A stretch of DNA of 38,070 bases from Clostridiales bacterium (GTDB lineage: Bacteria > Bacillota > Clostridia > Lutisporales > Lutisporaceae). This document shows positions 9,888-17,132 of the stretch, one piece after another. The notes beneath the pieces are model-generated. The model was given only the letters and a program-made list of their open reading frames with translations. It was not told the origin of the DNA and made no database searches. The stretch's first letter is position 1, and each line of letters begins with the position of its first letter. Both the position numbers and the translations under genes were made by a program. The stretch lies in contig JAAYMO010000234.1 in the NCBI GenBank assembly GCA_012521375.1, positions 1 through 38,070 on the forward strand, given 5' to 3'.

Positions 9888-10029
9888 CTCCTACACGGCA
9901 ATTATTATTACATATTTTATCATATAAATACATAATACGCCATGTATGGATAAATAATATTCAAATTTCAAAATATTTACTTGTCTGGAATTACATTATG
10001 TTTTGCTTCTCCATTTTTATATATTAGGC

Positions 10030-10092
10030 TGCTCCTGCACCTGCTTGTTGAGAAAATACTTTTCCCCTTTATGTAATGATTCTGCAGGAGCA
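10030..10092 (-). other. Unexplained nested hairpin
   Basis: A perfect 10-bp inverted repeat (TGCTCCTGCA at 10030-10039, TGCAGGAGCA at 10083-10092) encloses a second stem (10050-10056 with 10060-10066). In a minus-strand transcript the inner stem pairs fully, with one G-U. In a plus-strand transcript that pair becomes A-C. This suggests it is transcribed as minus-strand RNA, either the 3' end of the decayed TRIC transcript or the leader of the chemoreceptor gene. No T run follows, so it is not a classic terminator. The rest of 9888-10182 shows only a weaker hairpin at 10104-10124. Confidence 0.4.
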
Positions 10093-10182
10093 CCATATAA
10101 ATCAGACTTAATTATTTAAAGTCTTTCAAAACCTTCTTTAAATGGATATTCTCCTTTATACAGAACAACCTTATTAGCACTG

Positions 10183-10680
10183 TTATAACAAAGCATACAT
10201 ATACTGTTTCTTCCTTTCCCACAATTTATAAATTACAATAAATAGTATTGCACCAATAATAGAGGCCACTGCATAAATTTCTTTATAAAAAACATAGGGA
10301 ATTTCATTAGCAAATACATCTCTAAGTATACCTCCACCAGCTCCAGTGAGTACAGCTAGAGCCATAATAACAAAGGGTTGTTTTAAACTATTATTAATAG
10401 CTACTTTCGCACCGATTGCAGTAAAAGCTCCAAGCCCTATAGCATCAAAAATCAGGAGAACTTTACTTAGATGAATAATTTTATTATAAAAAAACTATAA
10501 CTATTACTGCAGAAAAAATACTAATAATTATATATACTGGATTGATAAGTGCAGAAGGCAAACCTTTATTAATTAAATTATCTCTAATAATTCCTCCTCC
10601 TACAGATGTAATTAGTGCAAAAATATAATTCCATACTACTCACGCTATGCATAATGCAATTGCACTATAAACATAGCTCC
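10183..10680 (-). pseudogene. Decayed TRIC / UPF0126 (YicG-like) membrane protein gene
   Basis: Pieces of a trimeric-intracellular-cation-channel-like protein of the UPF0126/YicG group (usually about 200 residues) are spread over two frames. The first repeat reads ALITSVGGGIIRDNLINKG and continues to SAVIVFL. A run of seven T at 10486-10492 (minus strand) then breaks the frame; one T fewer would restore it. The other frame goes on with FYNKIIHLSKVLLIFDAIGLG to the second repeat, AVLTGAGGGILRDVFANEIP. Upstream of the first repeat an in-frame TGA (near 10637) cuts off the N-terminus, which begins near SYVYSAIALCIA. The C-terminus stops early at MYALL, missing the last helix. Three lesions argue for true decay rather than one sequencing error. 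The gene lies behind a glycine riboswitch, a known pairing for this family. Confidence 0.75.
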
Positions 10681-10703
10681 TCCCTTCTTTCTTATTTTTT
10701 CAT

Positions 10704-10740
10704 AAAAAAAGAACGCAAGCTAATAAATGCCTCACGTTCT
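10704..10740 (-). terminator. Terminator hairpin of the glycine riboswitch
   Basis: The minus strand carries GAACGTGAG, an 11-base loop and CTTGCGTTC, a 9-bp stem with two G-U pairs, then seven T. Its 5' arm overlaps the last P1 strand of the second aptamer (ACAGAGAAC). This is the arrangement expected if ligand binding pulls that strand into the aptamer and lets transcription continue. Confidence 0.8.
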
Positions 10741-10940
10741 CTGTTCCCCTACCTAAAAGCACTGCCATATTTAAAAAAAATTAACCCTACTGTGCTTTAT
10801 TACTGGAATTCCCAGAGTTCCATCTTGCAATGATTTATTTGCCTGAAAGTTTCTATAAAGTTTTGGCGTCCTTTATATTGCCCCTTCGGCTATTCTTATA
10901 AATCCACCTAAATTGTGAATTTATTGAATATCTCTCACTA
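10735..10940 (-). ncRNA. Glycine riboswitch, tandem, second aptamer degenerate
   Basis: The first aptamer has the conserved glycine-riboswitch blocks in order on the minus strand. These are GTGAGAGA, then GCCGAAGGGGCAA (about 10878-10890), CTTTCAGGCAAA (about 10837-10848) and GGAACTCTGG. The layout matches the first aptamer of the gcvT-type tandem switch. The second aptamer is recognisable by its 3' end (TTTTAGGTAGGGGAACAGAGAAC). Its core reads CACAGTAGGGTTAA where CACCGAAGGGGTAA would be expected, and CTTTCAGG has become CTTTTAGG, so ligand binding there is doubtful. A terminator hairpin and the broken TRIC/UPF0126 gene follow. The 5' boundary is approximate. Confidence 0.85.
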
Positions 10941-10995
10941 CAATCATCTGGAATAATATTCAATTTTATAGATGCTATTAAAACTATTCGAAAAA

Positions 10996-11024
10996 ATAGT
11001 ATTATAAATAGTATAATAGGTCAA
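10996..11024 (-). promoter_or_regulatory. Promoter of the glycine riboswitch transcript
   Basis: TTGACC (11019-11024) and TACTAT (10996-11001) are spaced exactly 17 bases on the minus strand. The predicted start is about 50 bases before the first aptamer. The gap between this promoter and the stop of the sigma-partner gene at 11118 holds nothing else I recognise. Confidence 0.6.
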
Positions 11025-11117
11025 TTGGATTATACTCCTGCTGAATCAAATTAGGCAATTTGCTATGTGTTTATCAAAACATCATAAAAGCTAATAAAAC
11101 AATACTGTTTAAGTCAG

Positions 11118-12137
11118 TTATTTTTCTTTTTCAGTTTCATCTCCATCTATAACATTGATAAATATTCTCTTCGATATTCCACCATTTACAGGCTTTATAT
11201 ATATATATTCATTACCTGAATTTCCTGCATAAAGATGCTTTATATCATTATTTAATCTAACTAGACTACTTTCCCTATCCCAACTTAATAAAAGCTTAGA
11301 ATCTGATATTTCAATAGGCACACTCTCATCTCCAATAATGGCAATATGTTCTCCTTTATTCATATTAAGTTTTTCTAAAGGTAATGTAATATTTCCCCAT
11401 TTATCAGATTGATAAGGTATATAATAAGTAACAATTTTACTCATATCTTGATCATCATTTTTTTCAACATAGTTATTAGGAACAAGGCGTGTTTCTTTTA
11501 TAGCTCCGTCGACTACTTCAATCTTTCCGCCTGCTACATAGTTTTGTTCAAAGTAAGTTAAAAATCTATTATCTTTGTAGCTTATTATTCTATAATGGAT
11601 ATATTTCCCCTCATCATTTTTCGATGAAATTATTATTATTGAAGATCTATTTTCAGGGAAGCCAATAATATGGACAGGAAGTGGTCTGCTACTGTTTTCA
11701 AACATGCTGCTATATACCATCTCAAAATCACCATTATTTATCGGACTCCATATTACTGCTAATAAATTGTTATCTTTTTGATAGGGCTTATTAATTTTGA
11801 AAAAATGAAGCCATTGATATATATTTTCTTCCTCAAACTTTAACATTTGTTGTGATACAGGCTCACCCATGGATACCATTTTATCTCTCACAAAACTATT
11901 TTTATTGTATTTATAAATAGCACCAATTAAAAACAACAAGAAGCATATACCTAATACAGAATATTTTAAACATAATTTATAATTGAGAGATTTAATAGGT
12001 ATTGGTTTTCTTCCCTTTTCCAAATTATAATGTACATCCTTGTTGAAATTTGCATAAGGGAAGCTAGAAAAAAATTTATTAGCATCTTTTTTGGCTCGTA
12101 AAAGGAGTTTTTCCATATCATCTTTATCTTTTCTCAT
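11118..12137 (-). CDS. Membrane partner (putative anti-sigma factor) of the ECF sigma factor
   Basis: A 339-residue single-pass protein: a basic cytoplasmic N-terminus of about 55 residues, one hydrophobic helix (LCLKYSVLGICFLLFLIGAI, about 55-74), then a large extracytoplasmic domain of about 260 residues. Its ATG overlaps the stop of the sigma gene by four bases (ATGA), so the two are translationally coupled. This position and topology are those of an anti-sigma factor. However, I see no zinc-binding HxxxCxxC of the common ZAS domain and no RsgI-type sequence that I recognise. Function is therefore inferred from context. The external part (with LPVHIIGFPENRSS and KRIFINVIDGD) resembles no domain I can name. 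It is the last gene of the operon starting at 15773. Confidence 0.7.
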   Translation of the reverse strand: MRKDKDDMEKLLLRAKKDANKFFSSFPYANFNKDVHYNLEKGRKPIPIKSLNYKLCLKYSVLGICFLLFLIGAIYKYNKNSFVRDKMVSMGEPVSQQMLKFEEENIYQWLHFFKINKPYQKDNNLLAVIWSPINNGDFEMVYSSMFENSSRPLPVHIIGFPENRSSIIIISSKNDEGKYIHYRIISYKDNRFLTYFEQNYVAGGKIEVVDGAIKETRLVPNNYVEKNDDQDMSKIVTYYIPYQSDKWGNITLPLEKLNMNKGEHIAIIGDESVPIEISDSKLLLSWDRESSLVRLNNDIKHLYAGNSGNEYIYIKPVNGGISKRIFINVIDGDETEKEK

Positions 12138-12676
12138 ATATTCTCCTCCTTAGATATAAGCTTTCTCAGCTTTTCTCTCCCCCTATGCAAACGAACTTTT
12201 ACATTGCTTTCACTAATTCTTAAAATATCTGCTATTTCTGCAACAGTAAAATCCTCAAAATAATAAAGGCTTATAGGAAGCCTGTATTTTCTTGGAAGAT
12301 CCATCACAAACCTGAATATCTGGCTTCCTTCTACCTCTTCCAACATTCTACTGGCTTCCCTTAAAGATTTATTATAATCATTCACAACACCGACTGTAAT
12401 AAACTTTCTAAAAGCTGCGGACTTAAGATAATCTTTGCATAAATTAGAAGTTATTCTGCATATCCATGTATAGTAACTGCATTCTCCTCTAAACTTATCT
12501 AAATTATAATATACTCTAATGAATACTTCTTGATAAATATCTTCCGCTTGATGTATATCTCTTAAATAGTAATAAGCAATCTTCATTACCTGGCTTCCAA
12601 ATCTTCGCATTAAATACTCCAGCTGTTCCTTCTTATTGTCGTAACTATTCCATTGCTTTTCAGCATATTCTTTCAT
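12134..12676 (-). CDS. ECF-type RNA polymerase sigma factor (sigma-70 family)
   Basis: A 180-residue sigma factor with only regions 2 and 4. Region 2 includes DIYQEVFIRVYYNLDKF and FRGECSYYTWICRITSN, binding core polymerase and the -10. Region 4 includes LPRKYRLPISLYYFEDFTVA followed by EIADILRISESNVKVRLHR, the helix-turn-helix for the -35. An ATG at 12682 would begin directly on the GGAGAG ribosome binding site. The ATG at 12676 is spaced six bases from it and is chosen. The gene follows the ABC permease by 37 bases and overlaps the putative anti-sigma gene by four. It probably directs transcription of its own operon or envelope genes, but I could not identify a repeated promoter motif that proves this. 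Confidence 0.92.
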   Translation of the reverse strand: MKEYAEKQWNSYDNKKEQLEYLMRRFGSQVMKIAYYYLRDIHQAEDIYQEVFIRVYYNLDKFRGECSYYTWICRITSNLCKDYLKSAAFRKFITVGVVNDYNKSLREASRMLEEVEGSQIFRFVMDLPRKYRLPISLYYFEDFTVAEIADILRISESNVKVRLHRGREKLRKLISKEENI

Positions 12677-12713
12677 ATTCATCTCTCCAGTATATCCACA
12701 TGTCTAGCTTATT

Positions 12714-13661
12714 TTATGCCCTTATCTCTTGTCGCATAAAATATATATAAGAAATTGTAAAACAGATCATGTTTATTGCAATTAAGCTTATAAAGTGAGG
12801 CCAAATAATCATTAAGCTTTGTGAAAAAGGCAATGCACTCGGTATGGCTCCTATTAGCTGCTCCTGAGAAATAAAGCCTAATGATCTAACCCCTGGGTTT
12901 AGAAGTGTTAGTGTTGCTTCATTATAAAGAGTTGCAGGTGATATTCTATTTAAATACAATTTCATTTTACTGTTTTTTAAAACAATATCAAGTGTAGATG
13001 AATTGCTTAGAGGATATAGAAAATCTGCCAAAACATTTATCAAAAGTCCTAGAAATATTGATAAAAACAACCATACAGCTACAACTGCAAGGGCAGAAGT
13101 TGCGGTCTGTTTAAACAGGATTGAAAACAATTGTGATAAAGCAAGCCAAAATGACATATAAAATATGGTCAATAACAAATATGTGAATATCCTAAATAGT
13201 TCATCGAAAGTAGGAGGTACTCCTGTCATGATAATACCTAAAGCTCCTATGGCAATCCCTAAAACAAAAACCATTAGAGCTATTATCGTAACCCCTGCTA
13301 GGAATTTCCCATTGATTATTGAATCCCTGGCTATTGGCTGTGCCATTAGCCTGCTTAAAGAACCTCTGTTCCTCTCCCCATTTATTGAATCAAAACCAAG
13401 AGCTAATCCAACAAAGGGTCCCAAAAACGACATAAATGATATAAATGACGGAACAGAACCACTGGAAGTGGTAAAAAGTCTCAAAAATATGAATGTATCG
13501 CTTTCTTGTTTTCCTATAGCTTCTACTATTCCTTTTCCAGCGGCAAAAATACTCGAAAGTCCTGTAATTGCAATAATAAATAACACTATCAAGAATCTTT
13601 TGCTATGAAGATGATCTGCTAGTTCTTTTTTATACAAAATCCATAAGCCGCTTTTGTTCAT
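12714..13661 (-). CDS. ABC-2 type transporter permease
   Basis: An inner-membrane permease of 315 residues with about six hydrophobic segments. It has the N-terminal YKKELADHLHSKRFLIVLF signature of ABC-2 permeases and the INGERNRGSLSRLMAQPIAR coupling segment that follows the first extracytoplasmic loop. It pairs with the ATPase encoded just upstream: the ATPase stop and this ATG are four bases apart. A longer frame reaches an ATG at 13703 inside the ATPase gene. The ATG at 13661 is preceded at six bases by AAAGGAGT and is clearly the start. With the NEW3-domain protein two genes up, this forms an envelope ABC exporter common in Firmicutes. The transported substrate is unknown. Confidence 0.9.
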   Translation of the reverse strand: MNKSGLWILYKKELADHLHSKRFLIVLFIIAITGLSSIFAAGKGIVEAIGKQESDTFIFLRLFTTSSGSVPSFISFMSFLGPFVGLALGFDSINGERNRGSLSRLMAQPIARDSIINGKFLAGVTIIALMVFVLGIAIGALGIIMTGVPPTFDELFRIFTYLLLTIFYMSFWLALSQLFSILFKQTATSALAVVAVWLFLSIFLGLLINVLADFLYPLSNSSTLDIVLKNSKMKLYLNRISPATLYNEATLTLLNPGVRSLGFISQEQLIGAIPSALPFSQSLMIIWPHFISLIAINMICFTISYIYFMRQEIRA

Positions 13662-13665
13662 TTTT

Positions 13666-14607
13666 TCACTCCTTTCCGGCAAAATACCTGCTGTAAATAT
13701 CATCTAGTTCTCTTCCCCTTTGTTTTAAATATCGAATTTCATAATCATTTTGACTTAGAACCTTAACAAGATCCTTTCGAACCTCTTCATGAGATTGAAT
13801 AATAATCTTTCCTTCAATTATTTTTATATCAGTTATCCCATTTATTGAATTTAACAACTTCTTCACTCTATCATCTAAAGGTAGAATCTCTATTTCCAGT
13901 GTAAGAGGCTCATCTGAAAAAACCTTTTCTCCTAAAGTTTCTATAGGCCCTTTTGCTAATAAATTACCTTTTACAAATATACCTACCCGATCACATATTT
14001 TTTGAATTTGATGCAAGAGATGAGAAGATATAAGTATAGTTCTATTATCTTTTTTGGAAAGTTCCATGATCAAATCAAGCATTTCTTTAACACCTTCGGG
14101 GTCAAGCCCTAGTGTCGGTTCGTCCAATATGATTATCTTTGGTTCTTTCATGAGGATATCTGCTATCCCAAGCCTTTGTTTCATTCCCCTGGAATAAGCT
14201 CCAACCTTTTTGTCTCCTACATCTAATAATTTTACTCTCTCTAACAATCTTTCAATTCTCTCTTCAATGGTATAATGATCCAGACCATTTAATTGTCCAA
14301 TAAATCTAAGATTTTCCCTTCCAGTCATATCTTCATAAAAACCGACATGATCTGGCAAATAGCCTACAATTCTTTTAACTTGAAGTGTTTCTTTGGTTGC
14401 ATCGTAACCATTCACTTCAGCGACACCTTTAGTGGGTTCCGTCAATCCAAGAAGCATGAGAAGGGTTGTTGTTTTACCCGCTCCATTAGGCCCTAAAAGC
14501 CCAAAAACTTCTCCTTCGTATATTTCTAAATTCAAATTGTTAACTGCAGTAAAATCACCGTATTTTTTTGTAAGCTCTCTGATTTTTATTATTATATTAT
14601 CCTTCAT
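13666..14607 (-). CDS. ABC transporter ATP-binding protein
   Basis: Cytoplasmic ATPase of 313 residues. The Walker A motif is GPNGAGKTT (residues 39-47). The signature is YSRGMKQRLG, Walker B plus D-loop is IIILDEPTLGLDPEG, and the switch histidine is in ISSHLLHQ. The C-terminal 90 residues form the extra domain usual in ABC-2 exporters of the CcmA/NatA class. The start lies two bases after the stop of the NEW3 protein gene and the stop four bases before the permease start, so the three are made as a unit. It powers the adjoining permease; the cargo is unknown. Confidence 0.93.
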   Translation of the reverse strand: MKDNIIIKIRELTKKYGDFTAVNNLNLEIYEGEVFGLLGPNGAGKTTTLLMLLGLTEPTKGVAEVNGYDATKETLQVKRIVGYLPDHVGFYEDMTGRENLRFIGQLNGLDHYTIEERIERLLERVKLLDVGDKKVGAYSRGMKQRLGIADILMKEPKIIILDEPTLGLDPEGVKEMLDLIMELSKKDNRTILISSHLLHQIQKICDRVGIFVKGNLLAKGPIETLGEKVFSDEPLTLEIEILPLDDRVKKLLNSINGITDIKIIEGKIIIQSHEEVRKDLVKVLSQNDYEIRYLKQRGRELDDIYSRYFAGKE

Positions 14608-14609
14608 AG

Positions 14610-15773
14610 TTACCGTCTCCCATAGGTTTTAAATATCTTATATAATCCAAAAGCCAATAAAGCAATAACGCCTATTGCTACTAACCCCCATAAAGTTGAT
14701 GTCTTAACCATCACTCTTATTTCGGCAGAACTAGTAACCTCTGGGGTTTTAGCAGATATCTCTACCACATAATCTCCTACAAGAGCTTTTTCATCTGGTA
14801 TTATGGTAGTTTTAATAGTTTCACTTTCTCCTGCAGCAATAACATCAATATTCTCTTTGTCAAATTCAACCTCCCACCCGCTAGGTTGCCATGATGATAA
14901 TTTTATATTTCTCAATTCTGTACTTCCAGTATTTTCTATAACAATATCTATGGTTTCTTTTCTTCCAGCAGTTGTCTCTGCGTTTAACCTACCTGTTACC
15001 GTAGTTACCTTCATTCCATAGGTACCTGTTATAATTACCTTAACATCTGTTCTTAGTATTTCGCCACTGGAGACTGCAGCAATAGGGATTGTATACTCAC
15101 CAGCAGTTATAGTGGCAGGCGGTTTTATTTCTACTTCCAAATTTGCTGTTCCATTGGCTTCTATGGGAATACTAGCAATCTCTTTGCTGTCATATTTTTC
15201 AGTAAATTTTACCTGCCATCCTCTATCCACTTCAGCTCCTAAACTATAGGTTTGCGAATCATTTTTATTGTTCTTTATCTTCAACTCATATTTAAAGCTT
15301 GTATTACTTGATCCTTTTAATTCTTTATAGTTTGTTTCTATATCTCCCTTGTTTTCAATATCTGACTTTATAGTATATCTCATATTCAATCTATCACTAT
15401 AGCCACCGGAAGAAGCCTCCAAAACTACAGTATAATCGCCTTCTTCAGCTTCCTTTGGAACTTTAACATTCAAATATATAATGGCATTATCTTTAGTTAC
15501 ATGAACTCTGTCAATTATTCTTCCTCCACCTTCTAAGTATGCCTCCCAGTTTTCAGGCATGGATAGTATTTTCATTTCTATTTCTCTTCCGATACCGGTA
15601 GTATTTGATACAGTAATCGCTGTTTCAATATTTTCCCCTGGTTTTACCACTATACTGGGGTATGTAGTATAGATAGATATCCCCCCTGCTGCCGATACCT
15701 CCACAGCTAAAAATAAAAACATGATCATTAATGCTAATGAAAGATGTTTTCTGTTAATACGTTTCTTATTCAT
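14610..15773 (-). CDS. NEW3-domain secreted membrane-anchored protein
   Basis: A 387-residue exported protein with a signal peptide (basic MNKKRINRKH, hydrophobic core, cleavage near VSAAG). Three or so repeated beta-sandwich domains of the NEW3 (alpha-galactosidase-associated) kind follow. They are recognisable by repeats such as VSNTTGIGREIEMKILSMP, MPENWEAYLEGG, EIKPPATITAGEYTIPI and PSGWEVEFDKENIDVIAAGE. A C-terminal transmembrane helix (LWGLVAIGVIALLAFGLYKI) and a short basic tail end the protein. The domains should face outside. It heads the operon with the ABC ATPase and permease, in an order widespread in Clostridia, and is a likely substrate-binding or structural partner of that exporter. 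A frame start at 15794 precedes the ribosome binding site GAGGAGG. The ATG at 15773 keeps a proper signal peptide, although its spacing (12) is rather long. Confidence 0.85.
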   Translation of the reverse strand: MNKKRINRKHLSLALMIMFLFLAVEVSAAGGISIYTTYPSIVVKPGENIETAITVSNTTGIGREIEMKILSMPENWEAYLEGGGRIIDRVHVTKDNAIIYLNVKVPKEAEEGDYTVVLEASSGGYSDRLNMRYTIKSDIENKGDIETNYKELKGSSNTSFKYELKIKNNKNDSQTYSLGAEVDRGWQVKFTEKYDSKEIASIPIEANGTANLEVEIKPPATITAGEYTIPIAAVSSGEILRTDVKVIITGTYGMKVTTVTGRLNAETTAGRKETIDIVIENTGSTELRNIKLSSWQPSGWEVEFDKENIDVIAAGESETIKTTIIPDEKALVGDYVVEISAKTPEVTSSAEIRVMVKTSTLWGLVAIGVIALLAFGLYKIFKTYGRR

Positions 15774-15939
15774 AACTATTTCCATCCTCCTCATTTTTGT
15801 CTTCTATAAAATTGACGACACTCAAAAACATAAGGTTACAAATGGATATAAATTTTTTTATTATATTACGTCTCTATTGCATAAATAGGAATATTAATGT
15901 TATCCTGAACATGATAAATATAATGTAAAGGAGTAAGCC

Positions 15940-17127
15940 ATGAACATAGATAAAGCAAAGGAATTGGTATTAAAAGCTGGCATCAAGCTTATGAAAAGCG
16001 GACTTATTGTAGGCACATGGGGAAATGTAAGCTGTAGGATAGATGATAAGTACTTTGCAGTAACACCAAGTGGAAGGAGTTATGATACCCTTACCTCAGA
16101 TGATATTGTAGTTGTTAATATATGGAATGGAAGTTATAGTGGTAATATAAAGCCCTCCTCTGAAAAAAACATACATGCTGAAGTATATAAGTTATTTCCT
16201 GAAGTAAATTTTGTGATTCACACTCATCAAGAATATGCTTCCATAATAAGCTCTTCTTCATTAGATAAAATTAGATTAGAAAAGCATTATCCCTATATTG
16301 GTAATGAAATACCCTTTGCAGATTATGCATTGCCAGGCACAGATGCTCTGAAAAATAACGTCATTAAAACATTAAGAGAATCAAAGGCTAAAACAGTCAT
16401 ATTGAAAAATCATGGGGTCCTTTGTTTGGGAACTGATTTTGAAGAAGCATTCTCAATAGCTTTTGAACTAGAAAAAGCATGCAATGATATCATAATAAGC
16501 CGATATCTAAAACTGAGTGGAAAAAATGAATTTAATGCTGAAGAGATGATAAAGTTTTCTCTTTCTTTCAAGGGTAAGGTTATTAAAGACATTGATTCCA
16601 AAACAGAAATCTTATATACAAATTGTAAAAGAACTGAAAATAGCATTATTGCCTATGGTAATAATACTGGCATTAAGGTAGTAGATGAATTAGAAGCAGA
16701 AATGTCCGGTGAAATAAAAGTTTATTATAGTATTTTAAAAAAGTATAATGATGTAAATAATATACTATTAATAAATACGCCAGCAATAGAAACCCTATGT
16801 CACTATGATATAGAATTGAAACCCCTTTTGGACGACTTTGCACAAATTGCATGTACTGGTGCAAAAATTATCCCTTTTGATCCAGATTATATAGTTAATG
16901 CACTCACAGAATCACTGGTAGTGCTTTTACAAAATATAGGGGCCTTGTGTTGTGGCAGAAATGAAATAGAAGCAAACACAGTAGCTATGATCACTCAAAA
17001 AAATTGCAAAGCTTTTATAGGCGCATCATTGTTTGGTGAATTAGACTTTATCAATCCAACGGAATGCATAACCATGTATAATAATTATTTAAACAACTAT
17101 TCGAAATTGGATGAAGTAAACAAATAA
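15940..17127 (+). CDS. Two-domain class II aldolase/adducin family protein
   Basis: Residues 1-195 are a class II aldolase fold with its zinc site visible: E75 in PSSEKNIHAE, H94 and H96 in VIHTHQEY, and H158 in LKNHGVLC. The PSG motif (TPSGRSYD) is also present. The family splits phosphorylated sugars such as fuculose- or ribulose-phosphate, or epimerises them. Residues 205-395 look like a second, worn copy of the same fold. ETLCHYDIELKPLLDDFAQI, then IIPFDPDYIVNALTESLVVL and QNIGALCCG align with the first copy, but HTH has become NTP and NHG has become NIG, so it cannot bind zinc. AAAGGAG precedes the ATG. The gene stands alone, and its stop is five bases from the convergent S41-like gene. 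The substrate is unknown. Confidence 0.87.
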   Translation: MNIDKAKELVLKAGIKLMKSGLIVGTWGNVSCRIDDKYFAVTPSGRSYDTLTSDDIVVVNIWNGSYSGNIKPSSEKNIHAEVYKLFPEVNFVIHTHQEYASIISSSSLDKIRLEKHYPYIGNEIPFADYALPGTDALKNNVIKTLRESKAKTVILKNHGVLCLGTDFEEAFSIAFELEKACNDIIISRYLKLSGKNEFNAEEMIKFSLSFKGKVIKDIDSKTEILYTNCKRTENSIIAYGNNTGIKVVDELEAEMSGEIKVYYSILKKYNDVNNILLINTPAIETLCHYDIELKPLLDDFAQIACTGAKIIPFDPDYIVNALTESLVVLLQNIGALCCGRNEIEANTVAMITQKNCKAFIGASLFGELDFINPTECITMYNNYLNNYSKLDEVNK

Positions 17128-17132
17128 TATGA

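Noticed and set aside
10615-10833. Plus-strand frame of 72 codons over the riboswitch region
   Set aside because: It overlaps the riboswitch terminator and second aptamer on the other strand, has no ribosome binding site and no recognisable protein.
15919-15924. TATAAT as a -10 box for the aldolase gene
   Set aside because: It lies only 15 bases before the ATG, so transcription would begin at or after the ribosome binding site.
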